Source: Azoarcus sp. | GTDB taxonomy: Bacteria > Pseudomonadota > Gammaproteobacteria > Burkholderiales > Rhodocyclaceae | Reading direction: 5' to 3' | Assembly (NCBI GenBank): GCA_031265765.1 | Contig: JAISCE010000021.1 | Span: forward strand, 1 to 64,000 | Length of the DNA stretch: 64,000 nt | Part shown: one piece after another, positions 8,481 through 16,744 of the stretch | How positions within the stretch are numbered: position 1 is the first letter of the stretch | Layout: the number at the start of each line of letters is the position of its first letter | Program-made: the position numbers and the translations under genes | Notes under the pieces: model-generated | Databases searched by the model: none | What the model was told of the DNA's origin: nothing | The model's input: only the letters and a program-made list of their open reading frames with translations

Positions 8481-10203
8481 CGCCTTGGTCCTGCGTGACG
8501 CGCAGCACTTCTTCCATGGAACTGACGCCGGCGGCCACTTTGCGCAGGCCGTCCTCGTAAAGCGTCAACATGCCGCCCCGGCGCGCGACATTGTGGAGCG
8601 CGGTGGCGTCCGCGCCGCCGAGAATGGCCTCGTGCGCGGCGGCATCCATCACGAACAACTCATGGATCGACGTGCGCCCGAAGTAGCCCGTGTGCTTGCA
8701 CGCGGCGCAGCCGCCCGCGACATACGCGGTATTGCCGCCGGGCGGCATGAAGCGCGCGAGGCCGGTTTTCCGCATTACGTCGGCGGCCAGCGCCACGGGC
8801 TTGCGGCACTGCGGGCAAAGGCGGCGCACCAGCCGTTGCGAAAGCACGCCGTTGACCGACGAGGTAATGAGATAGCGTTCCACCCCCATGTCTTCGAGGC
8901 GGATGATGGCCCCCGACGCCGTATTGGTGTGCAGCGTCGACAACACGAGATGGCCGGTCAGCGCCGACTGCACGGCAATCTGCGCGGTTTCGGTATCGCG
9001 CATTTCCCCGATCATGATGATGTCCGGGTCTTGCCGCAGGATCGAGCGCAGCGCGTTGGCGAAACTCATGCCGATCTGCGCCTGCACCTGCACCTGGTTG
9101 ATGCCGGAAAGCTGGTACTCCACGGGATCCTCGACCGTGAGAATCTTGAGCGCGCCGGCGTTGAGCTTGGTGAGCGAGGCATAAAGCGTCGTGGTCTTCC
9201 CGGAGCCGGTGGGGCCGGTGACGAGCAGGATGCCATGCGGGCGCTCGATCAGCGCGCGGTAACGCGCCAGCGTATCGGGCGAAAATCCCATGTCTTCGAG
9301 TTGGAGCCGGATACTGGCGCGGTCGAGCACGCGCATCACCACGCTTTCGCCGTGCATCGTGGGCAGGGTGGATACGCGCAAATCCAGTTCATGCCCCTGG
9401 ACGCGGTTCTTGATCCGCCCATCCTGCGGCAGCCGCCGTTCGGCGATGTTCAGATGCGCCATGAGCTTGATGCGGGAGGTCACCGCCGCCGCGAGCGCGG
9501 CATCGGCCCTTTCCGCCTCCTGCAACACGCCGTCCACGCGGTAGCGCACATGCAATCCGTCCTCGAAGGGTTCGAGATGGATGTCGGATGCCCGCAAGTC
9601 GACGACCCTGGCGACGATCTGATTGACGAAACGGATCACCGGCGCTTCGCTCGCCAGATCTTTCAGATGCTCGACGAACTCGCTGTCGCCGCCCGTGAAA
9701 TCGAACGAAGCCGGGTCTTCCCCGCCTTCGTCTTCTTCCGGCTGCGCGTACAGGCGTTCGAGCGCGGCGCGCAATTCGCTTTCGATCGCCACCCGCGGCC
9801 TGACCCGCAGCCCCGTCGCCAGCCGCAGGGCCTTGATGGTGAACGCGTCCTGCGGCGTCGCCATCGCCACGTAGAGTTTGCCGTCCTCGATCCCCAGCGG
9901 CAGCACCGAATGCGCAAGAAGGTAATTGGGTTCGATGCCGGGAACCTGCAAGGGCGTCTTGGGGAAATCCTCGGTTTTCGCCAGTTTCAGGCGGAGTTGC
10001 ACGCTCAGGACGCGGGCGATGTCGGCCTCGGTGAGCAATCCAAGCCGCACCAGCACCCTGCCGAGCAAATCGCCGATCTCGCCCTGTGCCGCCAGCGCCT
10101 GTTCGAGATCGCGCATCGACAGCCGGTTGAGACGCACGAGCAATTCGCCCAGGCGCGGCGCGGCGGAGTGAGTCGTGGTGGCGACCGGCGGCAGGGAACC
10201 CAT
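8473..10203 (-). CDS. gspE: Type II secretion ATPase GspE
   Basis: A 576-residue cytoplasmic ATPase that powers pseudopilus assembly. It has an N1E domain (about 10-140), Walker A GPTGSGKTT at 330-338, Asp box and Walker B DPDIIMIGE at 392-400. A zinc-binding tetracysteine (C463, C466, C499, C502) completes the GspE/PilB signature. The frame is open to 10260, but the ATG at 10203 gives a standard N-terminus and was chosen; no strong ribosome binding site is visible before either start. It is the first gene of the minus-strand secretion operon. The operon promoter should lie between here and the tRNA genes, but I see no clear one. Confidence 0.92.
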   Translation of the reverse strand: MGSLPPVATTTHSAAPRLGELLVRLNRLSMRDLEQALAAQGEIGDLLGRVLVRLGLLTEADIARVLSVQLRLKLAKTEDFPKTPLQVPGIEPNYLLAHSVLPLGIEDGKLYVAMATPQDAFTIKALRLATGLRVRPRVAIESELRAALERLYAQPEEDEGGEDPASFDFTGGDSEFVEHLKDLASEAPVIRFVNQIVARVVDLRASDIHLEPFEDGLHVRYRVDGVLQEAERADAALAAAVTSRIKLMAHLNIAERRLPQDGRIKNRVQGHELDLRVSTLPTMHGESVVMRVLDRASIRLQLEDMGFSPDTLARYRALIERPHGILLVTGPTGSGKTTTLYASLTKLNAGALKILTVEDPVEYQLSGINQVQVQAQIGMSFANALRSILRQDPDIIMIGEMRDTETAQIAVQSALTGHLVLSTLHTNTASGAIIRLEDMGVERYLITSSVNGVLSQRLVRRLCPQCRKPVALAADVMRKTGLARFMPPGGNTAYVAGGCAACKHTGYFGRTSIHELFVMDAAAHEAILGGADATALHNVARRGGMLTLYEDGLRKVAAGVSSMEEVLRVTQDQGDA

Positions 10204-10397
10204 TGACAAGACAGCATTACGGAAATGCGGCGAGTCTACCGGAAAAGTACCGCACACCACGCGGGTATTGCGGCAAATCCCGACGCCGGCGCGTAAACGC
10301 CTTTACCCGCGCTTCCGGCAAACGCCGGAGCCATGTCACTGTTCCATGGCCGCTTCCGCAGCCGTCATGCAATCCCACCGGCATTCGCCGAAAGCGT

Positions 10398-10425
10398 TTG
10401 ACAACCCCTCGATCGGCACTATAAT
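10398..10425 (+). promoter_or_regulatory. Sigma-70 promoter of the tRNA-Tyr/tRNA-Gly genes
   Basis: A perfect -35 TTGACA (10398-10403) and perfect -10 TATAAT (10420-10425) are separated by 16 bp. The -10 box ends 16 bp before the mature tRNA-Tyr. This full-consensus promoter fits a highly expressed stable-RNA operon. Confidence 0.88.
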
Positions 10426-10441
10426 GCAGGGCTTCGCGTTT

Positions 10442-10527
<86 letters not shown>

Positions 10528-10580
10528 CTTATCGAGTGGAGCAGCCGGGCCGCTCGGCGATGGGCCGGTTCCCGGGCAGG

Positions 10581-10654
10581 GCGGGTGTAGCTCAATGGTA
10601 GAGCAGAAGCCTTCCAAGCTTATGACGAGGGTTCGATTCCCTTCACCCGCTCCA
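10581..10654 (+). tRNA. tRNA-Gly (anticodon TCC)
   Basis: A 74-nt tRNA with encoded CCA (10652-10654). The acceptor stem GCGGGTG pairs with CACCCGC (10644-10650), discriminator T. The anticodon loop CTTCCAA has TCC at 10613-10615. The D arm (GTAGCTCAATGGTAGAGC) and T arm are normal. It lies 53 bp after tRNA-Tyr, in the Tyr-Gly order common upstream of tufB in proteobacteria; here the tRNA-Thr and tufB that often follow are replaced by the hipBA locus. Confidence 0.96.
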
Positions 10655-10676
10655 ACGTAGTTTCCATGGAAATCCG

Positions 10677-11948
10677 TCAGGTTCCATAAGCTGCCGACGC
10701 ACGAAATTCCGCATGGGCCGAAAAGGCGCCAGCCATCAGGTTGATGTCGGCGCCCGCGATGCGGGCTCCCCGCGCGGCGTCTTGCCATCCATCAACCGCC
10801 GTTGCGACTTCTTCCACGATCTGTCGAGCCTGGGCGCCGCCAAGCCCATAGAACATCGCCGTGCCGAGAACCGTCTCCAGGTTCGGCCGGTTGTCCGCAT
10901 CGTCGAGATTCAGGATATGCTCGGCTTTGTCGATGTTCGGGTTGACGTCGAAGGCGGGAGCCAGCCGCCACCCTGTCTCGCCCAGCACGAACCCATGGTT
11001 GCGAAGATGGTCGTCCCGATTGCCAACCGCGACATTGAAGGCGACGCGCCGGAACAACTGCGCCAAGTCGGTGTTCGCGTGCGCGGCATCGCCCTGGGCG
11101 CGCAGGAATTGCGCCAGTTCGAGATAGCTCGTGCCTTCGCTATGTTCCTTACGGAGCAAGGTCATGGCCGAAGCATAGAAGCGCCGCGTTTCCCGCAAAC
11201 GGTCGAAGCGTTGGACGCAGAAGGTGTGGAAGTCGTTGCTCAGCCGGATCAGTCTGGCGGGAGGCACGTCCACACTGGCCTTTCGAGCCAGGGTATGAAC
11301 CACGTACTCCCAGGCGCCCACGTTCCGGTCGTCGTCACGCGCGGGGAACTTACCGATCCAGAGGGAACCGTCGGTCTCTGTAAAGTTGGCCTTCGGTCGA
11401 GCGCCGCCGAGGGACGCGCCGGGGGCCACCAACACGGCAAGCCATTTCCGCAATGCGTCGAGGTCGTCTATCCGGCGACAACTGAGTTGATGGGCGACCG
11501 TCTCAAGTTCGCGCAGGGTGGTCACCGGCGGGGCTGCTCTCTTTTCGTTGCCGAGGAAGGTGTCGGTGCCCGCCCGACGAAAGCGCAAGGCTCCCTGGCG
11601 TGTGAAGTCCTGCACGCCAATCAGGAAATCCCAGGCATAGAGGGTGCGCGGCGCCCGCCTTTCGTCCCTGGCCTGCAACGCCTCGCGGCGCTTCATCAGG
11701 GTCTGACCCCAACGGTCGGGCGACGAATCCAGGAAAATGCCGAAGTTGCCGAGCTCCGGTTTCGGAAAGAAGGGGTGTTCGTCGAGTGACAGATCCGGAT
11801 CGAGTGCGAATGCCCAGGGGGCGTTCAGCCAGCCGCGGTCATAGTGGAAGCGGATCTGGCCGCGATCATGCGCCAGAGCGCCGACCTGGCATGCGGGACC
11901 GAGGTCGCTGTCGAGCCACACTTCCAGCACGTTGTCCTGTGGACTCAT
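10677..11948 (-). CDS. hipA: HipA-family kinase toxin
   Basis: A 423-residue HipA-like protein. HipA kinases phosphorylate glutamyl-tRNA synthetase and induce growth arrest or persistence. The N-terminal couple_hipA region (about 1-110) precedes the HipA_C kinase core. Core motifs are GASLGGARPK (ATP loop), FCVQRFDRL, catalytic-loop FNVAVGNRDDHLRNHGF and the metal-binding LAPAFDVNP. All expected catalytic Asp and Asn residues are visible, so activity is plausible. The start overlaps the hipB stop (ATGA). The 3' end is only 22 bp from tRNA-Gly on the opposite strand, suggesting the module arrived at a tRNA-proximal site. Confidence 0.88.
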   Translation of the reverse strand: MSPQDNVLEVWLDSDLGPACQVGALAHDRGQIRFHYDRGWLNAPWAFALDPDLSLDEHPFFPKPELGNFGIFLDSSPDRWGQTLMKRREALQARDERRAPRTLYAWDFLIGVQDFTRQGALRFRRAGTDTFLGNEKRAAPPVTTLRELETVAHQLSCRRIDDLDALRKWLAVLVAPGASLGGARPKANFTETDGSLWIGKFPARDDDRNVGAWEYVVHTLARKASVDVPPARLIRLSNDFHTFCVQRFDRLRETRRFYASAMTLLRKEHSEGTSYLELAQFLRAQGDAAHANTDLAQLFRRVAFNVAVGNRDDHLRNHGFVLGETGWRLAPAFDVNPNIDKAEHILNLDDADNRPNLETVLGTAMFYGLGGAQARQIVEEVATAVDGWQDAARGARIAGADINLMAGAFSAHAEFRASAAYGT

Positions 11949-12307
11949 GACGACCGCTCCGTGCCGGGCGGCGCGGCCAAATCGGTGTGCTTGTTGGCTG
12001 TGCGTGGCCGGCGCGTCGGTGGCGCCAGGGCCAGATCCTGCAATTTCCGTCCGACCTTGTCGTCGGCGGCCAGTGTCTGAAGATCGTTCTCCAAGCCAAG
12101 TACGGCCAGTACCCGAACATAGGAGCCCATGGTGGCCCCCGGGTCGCCGGCTTCCACCTTGTACAGGGTTGTTCGGGAGATGCCCGCCCGCTGAGCCACA
12201 ACGGCATTGCTCAGCTTGCGCCGCAGACGGGCAAGGCGCAACCGCTCTCCCAGTTCGGAGAGCAGGCGTTGTTCCTGCGGGAAGACGATGGGTGCTTTAC
12301 GAGGCAT
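11945..12307 (-). CDS. hipB: HipB-like XRE-family antitoxin/repressor
   Basis: A 120-residue antitoxin with a Cro/C1-type helix-turn-helix (LGERLRLARLRRKLSNAVVA, then QRAGISRTTLYKVEAGDP) and a Lys/Arg-rich C-terminal tail. HipB neutralises HipA and represses the operon. The frame extends to a TTG at 12325, but the ATG at 12307 is preferred because the bases upstream form the operator palindrome. A weak AGAG lies about 4-7 bases before the ATG. Gene order antitoxin-then-toxin is canonical. Confidence 0.85.
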   Translation of the reverse strand: MPRKAPIVFPQEQRLLSELGERLRLARLRRKLSNAVVAQRAGISRTTLYKVEAGDPGATMGSYVRVLAVLGLENDLQTLAADDKVGRKLQDLALAPPTRRPRTANKHTDLAAPPGTERSS

Positions 12308-12312
12308 GTTCT

Positions 12313-12350
12313 CTATTCTAGACAAAAATATTGATTTTTGTCTAGAATAG
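12313..12350 (-). promoter_or_regulatory. hipBA operator: perfect 17-bp inverted repeat overlapping the promoter
   Basis: The arms CTATTCTAGACAAAAAT (12313-12329) and ATTTTTGTCTAGAATAG (12334-12350) are perfect inverted repeats with a 4-bp ATTG centre. A minus-strand promoter fits inside: -35 TTGCTA (12353-12348), 17-bp spacer, -10 TATTTT (12330-12325). A second possible pair, TAGACA and TAGAAT spaced by 18 bp, also lies in the palindrome. The site ends 5 bp before the hipB ATG. It is a strong candidate for HipB autorepression. Confidence 0.82.
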
Positions 12351-12392
12351 CAACCGGAATTCCCGTTCTTGCCGCCGCGAACACCAGAGCGT

Positions 12393-13019
12393 TCAAGCCA
12401 CCGCCGGATTCAGGCTGTAGATACCGGTGAGGCTGGCTTCGGCCAGGATGTGCCCCTGCAAGGCGGCGCGGACATCCGGGGCGTCGAAGCGCCCCTTGAC
12501 CGGAAGACGCTCCACATCCACCGCATAAAGCGTGAACACGTAGCGATGGGGGATTTCGTCGTTCCACGGCGGGCAAGGGCCGTCATAACCGTAGTAGTCG
12601 CCACGCATGTCGTGGTCGCCGGCGAACCAGTGAGTGTAATCATTGATGCCGCGCCGCGCGCCGTGCGGCGCGGTGGGGCCGGATTTGCCGCGCGGCGTGA
12701 CTTCGCGCGAAAACTCGCCGGCGGCGATTTCCCGCAGACTGGCGGGCAAATCCACCAGCACCCAATGGAAAAAAACGGCCCGCTCCAGATTGGCGGGCAC
12801 ACTGCGTCCTTCCTGATTGACGTCATCGCCCTTGCTTGGCGAATCCGGGTCGTGACAGATCACGACAAAGCTTTTTACGCCTTCGGGAACCTCGCTCCAG
12901 ACAAGATGAGGATTGCGATTATGGCCCAGGCTGACATGATGAACGGCATCCTGGACGGCGAAAGCGAATTCGCCCGGAATTTTTTGTCCCTCGGCAAAAC
13001 TGCTGCTGGTGAGTTTCAT
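12393..13019 (-). CDS. YbhB/YbcL-type PEBP-family protein
   Basis: A 208-residue member of the phosphatidylethanolamine-binding/Raf-kinase-inhibitor-like family. It lacks a signal peptide. Signature elements are SFVVICHDPDSPS (ligand-pocket Asp/His), FFHWVLVDLPASL, a Gly-rich insertion with NDYTHWF, and YDGPCPPWNDEIPHRYVFT. The bacterial YbhB branch has unknown substrates. It is somewhat longer than E. coli YbhB because of the central insertion with HDMRGDYYG. It is read alone from ATG 13019; the nearby GTTTCATGCAG context shows no strong ribosome binding site. Confidence 0.85.
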   Translation of the reverse strand: MKLTSSSFAEGQKIPGEFAFAVQDAVHHVSLGHNRNPHLVWSEVPEGVKSFVVICHDPDSPSKGDDVNQEGRSVPANLERAVFFHWVLVDLPASLREIAAGEFSREVTPRGKSGPTAPHGARRGINDYTHWFAGDHDMRGDYYGYDGPCPPWNDEIPHRYVFTLYAVDVERLPVKGRFDAPDVRAALQGHILAEASLTGIYSLNPAVA

Positions 13020-13088
13020 GCAGGTTCTCCATTTTCCGAAAGCTCACGGCCCTGGATGGCGCAACTCCGCCGCGGGCAGCGGAATTGC

Positions 13089-13166
13089 GGGGCAGGCACC
13101 ATTCTATCGCGCCTGCCCCGCACGGGATGTGCAAGCTTCACCGTCGGCGGAACCGCCGACGGTGAA
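13089..13166. other. Two perfect stem-loops in the intergenic region
   Basis: Stem-loop 1 pairs GGGGCAGGC (13089-13097) with GCCTGCCCC (13111-13119). Stem-loop 2 pairs TTCACCGTCGGCGG (13137-13150) with CCGCCGACGGTGAA (13153-13166). Stem-loop 2 could end transcription of the response-regulator gene, which stops at 13209 on the minus strand, but no T-run follows it. Confidence 0.5.
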
Positions 13167-13208
13167 GGACGCCGGGAAGATAGATGGACACTTCCCGGTC
13201 TTTCGGGT

Positions 13209-14207
13209 TCAGGTAGCCGTGGCAGTCGCCCGCGTGCGCGTAGCCGTTTCCATGGGCGTTCTTCCGTTCGCCTCGATGAATTGCGCACACAGTTGCGACG
13301 AGAGAACGACCAGCGCCTTCAGTGCTTCGGGATCGGACTGGGCAAGCTGCGCCAGACGCGCAATCCGGTTCAGCAGTTCCGGAGAGATAGTCGGAACCGC
13401 GAGCGGAGGCGGCGCAATGGAAACCACCTGGGCGGATGGCGGCGTGTAGCCGGAGACCGCGGCGGGCTGTTCGGCCAACGCGACGACCGTCTCGGCAGAA
13501 GGCTTGACCTTGGCCTTGGGCTTGGGCTTGACGACGGCAACAGGCTTCGGCTGCGCCGCATGATGACTCTCGCCAGTCTTCCGGGAAGCGGCCGGGGGGG
13601 CGTCCGCGTCATCGTTGTCATCCACTTTCCGGACGGCGGCGCTTTCAGGCGGCGGCGCTACCGCGGCGGATTTCGGCCTCGCCGCCTGGGCGCTTTCGGG
13701 CAAATCCAGCGGCGGACGCCGTGGAACAGAGTCTTCGTCGAGCAGGCGGGCAATGTGGGCGAACACCTCGAAACGGGAAAACGGTTTTTTCATGAAATCG
13801 TCGGCGCCGATGTGCGCACCGAAAAACTGCGCCTTGGCCTGCTCGTTGCCGCTCATCATGACAATAGGGATATCCCGCGTTCGGGCATTCTTTCGCAGGG
13901 CGCGCAGGGCCGCGAAGCCGTTGATGCCAGGCATGACGATGTCGAGGAAAATCATGTCCGGCTTCTGGGTGAGGGCGACTTCCATGCCCATTTTCGCATC
14001 GAGCGCCCCCAGGAAGACACAGTGCGCCGATTCAAGGAAGCGTTTCATCGCCGTAAGGATCGTCGGGGAGTCGTCGATCACGAGAATCCGCGTCTCCTCC
14101 CTGGGGTTGACGCGCGGGCGCAGACGGCGCTCCTCCAGATCTTCCTCGATCACCGAGGGCTGGGATTTCCTGCGGAGGAAGGAAAAAATCTGACCAAAGA
14201 AGCTCAC
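13209..14207 (-). CDS. Response regulator receiver protein with Pro/Lys-rich linker
   Basis: A 332-residue protein with a CheY-like receiver domain at about residues 40-160. It has the acidic pair D45/D46, phospho-acceptor D89 in MIFLDIVMPG, the Ser of IVMMSGNE and the Lys of FMKKPFSRFE. A low-complexity linker follows (PKPKAKVKP and Ala/Pro runs), then a short helical segment (PELLNRIARLAQLAQSDPEAL) and a Thr/Ala/Arg tail. No DNA-binding or enzymatic output domain is recognisable. I chose the GTG at 14207 because a perfect GGAGGG sits 8-13 bases upstream; the upstream frame to 14312 would add an unrelated stretch. No partner histidine kinase is nearby. Confidence 0.8.
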   Translation of the reverse strand: MSFFGQIFSFLRRKSQPSVIEEDLEERRLRPRVNPREETRILVIDDSPTILTAMKRFLESAHCVFLGALDAKMGMEVALTQKPDMIFLDIVMPGINGFAALRALRKNARTRDIPIVMMSGNEQAKAQFFGAHIGADDFMKKPFSRFEVFAHIARLLDEDSVPRRPPLDLPESAQAARPKSAAVAPPPESAAVRKVDDNDDADAPPAASRKTGESHHAAQPKPVAVVKPKPKAKVKPSAETVVALAEQPAAVSGYTPPSAQVVSIAPPPLAVPTISPELLNRIARLAQLAQSDPEALKALVVLSSQLCAQFIEANGRTPMETATRTRATATAT

Positions 14208-14787
14208 CGTACTACCCTCCGGACGAAAAACAACAAGGTTCCTGAAATTATTATTGCTACCCGCGGCATCCAGTGGACCTGTAGCAGACCGCCCTTGAAC
14301 ACGCACAGCCAAATCATAAAAATATGCTGAAAATTATATCCAGTCCATGCCGGGGTTTCAATTCGGCTCCTACTATTTTTTTTGCCGCCACGATAGCATT
14401 TACTGTAAATATAGCACGATCCACACAGCAAGGCGCCGCCAAAAAAGTAGATATGAATTTTATAATACATTGTTTATATTTACAATCCCTTGGGCGCGCC
14501 GTGCGGGCCGCCAGCGAATCGGCACATTCTCCGCACGGCGTGGAGAATCCGCCATTCGGATTTGCGTCCATATATGGGTTTCTTACTTACGGCGACGGAT
14601 GCGCTCCACGCCCTCGCGATGCCGAGGCTGGCGGAACCCGGAAGCGGCGCATCCGGGCAATAAACGCGCATTTTCCGCCATGGCGGAAAATTTTTTCAAT
14701 ACAGGTCGTCGGCAAGTAGGCAAACGCCGCCGCTTGGCGTAATATCCATTCGCTTTTCCTGTACAACATCATCATGAGGGATTCCCA
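14208..14787. other. 580-bp intergenic region with AT-rich island
   Basis: I see no gene here. The stretch from about 14285 to 14490 is clearly richer in A+T than the rest of the window, with poly-T (TTTTTTTT near 14377) and ATTTACTGTAAAT, a palindrome at 14398-14410. It probably contains the promoter of the minus-strand response regulator and perhaps that of the cytochrome gene, but no box pair is convincing. The low GC could also mark acquired DNA. Confidence 0.5.
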
Positions 14788-15093
14788 ATGAAAGGTCTGC
14801 TTATTGCCGTCACGATCGCCGCCGGGCTTCTGTCCGCTCCCGCCCCGGCCTCCGAAGATCTCGCCAAGGCCAAGGGCTGTACGGCCTGCCACAAGGTCGA
14901 TGCAAAGCTGATCGGCCCCGCCTATAAGGAAGTCGCCGCCAAGTATGCCGGCCAGGCCGACGCGGTCGACAAACTCGCGGGCAAAGTAATCAGCGGCGGC
15001 TCCGGCGTCTGGGGTCCGATACCGATGACACCCAATAAAGTGACCCCCGACGAAGCGAAAACACTGGTGAAGTGGGTGTTGTCGCTGAAGTGA
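14788..15093 (+). CDS. Periplasmic cytochrome c (c551/c552 type)
   Basis: A 101-residue small electron carrier. A signal peptide of about 22 residues (cleavage near PAPAS) is followed by heme-binding CTACH (C31, C34, H35). The GPIPM segment supplies the distal axial Met80. Motifs [13 protein letters not shown] and [13 protein letters not shown] are diagnostic of the cytochrome c551/c552 family. Mature length near 80 residues is normal. TGAGGGA lies about 8 bases before the ATG. It is monocistronic with its own terminator. It would carry electrons to a terminal oxidase or reductase not in this window. Confidence 0.92.
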   Translation: MKGLLIAVTIAAGLLSAPAPASEDLAKAKGCTACHKVDAKLIGPAYKEVAAKYAGQADAVDKLAGKVISGGSGVWGPIPMTPNKVTPDEAKTLVKWVLSLK

Positions 15094-15120
15094 CCGGGGC
15101 CTGGTTCCCGGGACGGCGGC

Positions 15121-15150
15121 AAAGCCGGCTGCATGCAGCCGGCTTTTTCT
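15121..15150 (+). terminator. Rho-independent terminator after the cytochrome c gene
   Basis: AAAGCCGGCTGCATGCAGCC and its continuation GGCTTT form a perfect palindrome at 15121-15146. It is followed by TTCT, giving a GC-rich stem and T-run (TTTTTCT). The symmetric A-run could also serve the convergent gene on the minus strand. Confidence 0.85.
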
Positions 15151-15180
15151 TGCCCGGCGCTTCCATTTCGCGGGAAAACC

Positions 15181-16317
15181 TCAGGCTTGCAGGTTATCGG
15201 CGAAAGCAAGCGCCATCAATTGCGCCCGGTTGAGTTGCTCCGGGGCGAGATGCAGTTCGTTCGCCGCCTTGATGAGCGCGGCGGGATCGAAGCTTTCGCA
15301 GGCGTGGGCCAAACGCAAGAACGGCGCGTAATCGCCCTCGCCGCAGAGCAGGGCGTCCGTGACCGGCCCAGGCAGCGTCGTTTCTTCGAGCAAGGTTTCC
15401 ATCGAAGCGCCGAGCAGGATATCCAGCATTGAAAACGCCCCGGTGATGAAAAGATTGTCGCAGGCCGATTCGTCGAAGAACTCCGCGCCGATCTGTTCCA
15501 TCAAGCGGCCCCGGGCAATGGCGGTCTGCATCATCGCCGGCGCGCCGGGATTGCGGCTGGCGGTCACCAGGAGCAGCGACAGCCATTTATTGAGCTTGTC
15601 GTAGCCGAGGATACTGACCGCGTGGCGGAAAGACTGGATTTCGACCATCAATCCGAAACCGGCGGAATTGATGTAACGCAGCAACTTGTACGACAAGGCC
15701 ACGTCCTGCTTCAACACGCTCTCGATGTCGCGGACGTTCTCGTTGTTGCGCACCATATTGAGCAGGCGAATGATCTGGGCATGATTGGGGGACAACTCCT
15801 TCGCCGGCGGATTGCCGTGAAGGAAGAACCAGCCCGAAGCGCCGTCGTAACCGGCGGCGACCGCCTGTTTGAACGCGGGCGCGTCGGGCAGCCCCCAGGC
15901 GAGGCTCAAGCCCGGCGAACCGTCCGGAGACGGATGCAGGCGGCCATTGATGAGCACGAAGCGCCAATCGACGCCCGGCGGCAAGGCAACGCCCGCGCTG
16001 AACCACGTCAGGCACATACCGATACCGGCTGCCTGGAGTTGCGGTAACAACGCCTGGGTCTGGGGATGGCCGAGGGTCTGGACCGGAATTTCAACATGCG
16101 TATTCGGCGGCGCTTGCCAGGACATCAAATCGGGGGTGGGTACGAGACGACCCAGGCTGAGGAATACCGGATACTGCCCCGGCCAGTATTCGCCGACGGC
16201 CTGGAGCGTCCCGGCCACCGAGGCGACATCGGGGCCGTGCGCAATCAAACGGTTGGCGGTAATCGCCTGCTTCTTGTTGACCACGGGCTCGCGGGTCAGG
16301 AGGGCGGTCTGGCTCAT
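15181..16317 (-). CDS. Degenerate-EAL plus HDOD signalling protein (YuxH-like)
   Basis: A 378-residue cytoplasmic protein. The N-terminal 170 residues resemble an EAL domain that has lost the catalytic EXL signature; the FVLINGR and GASGWFFLHG-type segments remain. An HDOD domain (about 185-320) follows, with NNENVRDIESVLKQDVALSYKLLRYINSAGF and SFRHAVSILGYDKLNKWLSLLL. This two-domain architecture (YuxH family) is widespread in Betaproteobacteria and linked to signalling, without enzymatic activity proven. Cyclic-di-GMP hydrolysis is unlikely here. It is convergent with the cytochrome gene. Confidence 0.82.
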   Translation of the reverse strand: MSQTALLTREPVVNKKQAITANRLIAHGPDVASVAGTLQAVGEYWPGQYPVFLSLGRLVPTPDLMSWQAPPNTHVEIPVQTLGHPQTQALLPQLQAAGIGMCLTWFSAGVALPPGVDWRFVLINGRLHPSPDGSPGLSLAWGLPDAPAFKQAVAAGYDGASGWFFLHGNPPAKELSPNHAQIIRLLNMVRNNENVRDIESVLKQDVALSYKLLRYINSAGFGLMVEIQSFRHAVSILGYDKLNKWLSLLLVTASRNPGAPAMMQTAIARGRLMEQIGAEFFDESACDNLFITGAFSMLDILLGASMETLLEETTLPGPVTDALLCGEGDYAPFLRLAHACESFDPAALIKAANELHLAPEQLNRAQLMALAFADNLQA

Positions 16318-16320
16318 CGG

Positions 16321-16744
16321 TCAAGTCCTCGTCGCGTCCTTTTGGGCGGCAGGGACGGCAGCAAAGGTAAAAACATCCGCATGGAAAACCTCGGCGGGCA
16401 ATCCCCGCTCGCACGTAAAACACTCGCGGGCGGCCTCGATCGTCGGCGGCGCACCGCGGACATAAATCCCATGCCGCGGCAAGTCGCCAAAACCGGCAGG
16501 CGCCGCCTCATGCGCCAGCCCCCGGCATCCCGTCCGGCCACCGTCCGGGCGGTCGCCGGAGATGACAGGAATGTAGCGGAAACCGGGAAGCGCGGCATGC
16601 CAACTTTGTGTCATTTCGTGCGGAGATGGCCGCCGGGCGAGCGGGCAGCGCGCGCCAGGCGGCCAGCGCCGCTTCGAGTACGGTATGATCGCCGCCGACG
16701 GCAAAGGTCTGGCCGCCGGACTGAAGCTGGATTCGATATTGCAC
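16321..16744 (-). pseudogene. Decayed ferredoxin-type NAD(P)H reductase (CDP-6-deoxyglucoseen reductase-like)
   Basis: Both ends of a known ~340-residue family are present but the middle is gone. From GTG 16744 the frame encodes VQYRIQLQSGGQTFAVGGDH then TVLEAAL, matching the start of the [2Fe-2S] domain. A second frame from about 16613 encodes WHAALPGFRYIPVISGDRPDGG and the NAD-domain end YVRGAPPTIEAARECF...VFHADVFTFA. The cysteine cluster, the FAD domain and most of the NAD domain are deleted, and the two parts are in different frames. The remnant lies just upstream of, and divergent to, the SDR gene. No working protein is expected. Confidence 0.75.

Noticed and set aside
8119..10206. Long open frame on the plus strand opposite gspE and gspF (695 codons)
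   Set aside because: It mirrors the codon bias of the real minus-strand genes, has no recognisable domain, and lacks a supported start. Such antisense frames are frequent in GC-rich DNA.
12308..12325. TTG start for hipB at 12325
   Set aside because: The bases before the ATG at 12307 form the operator palindrome, so coding use there is unlikely.
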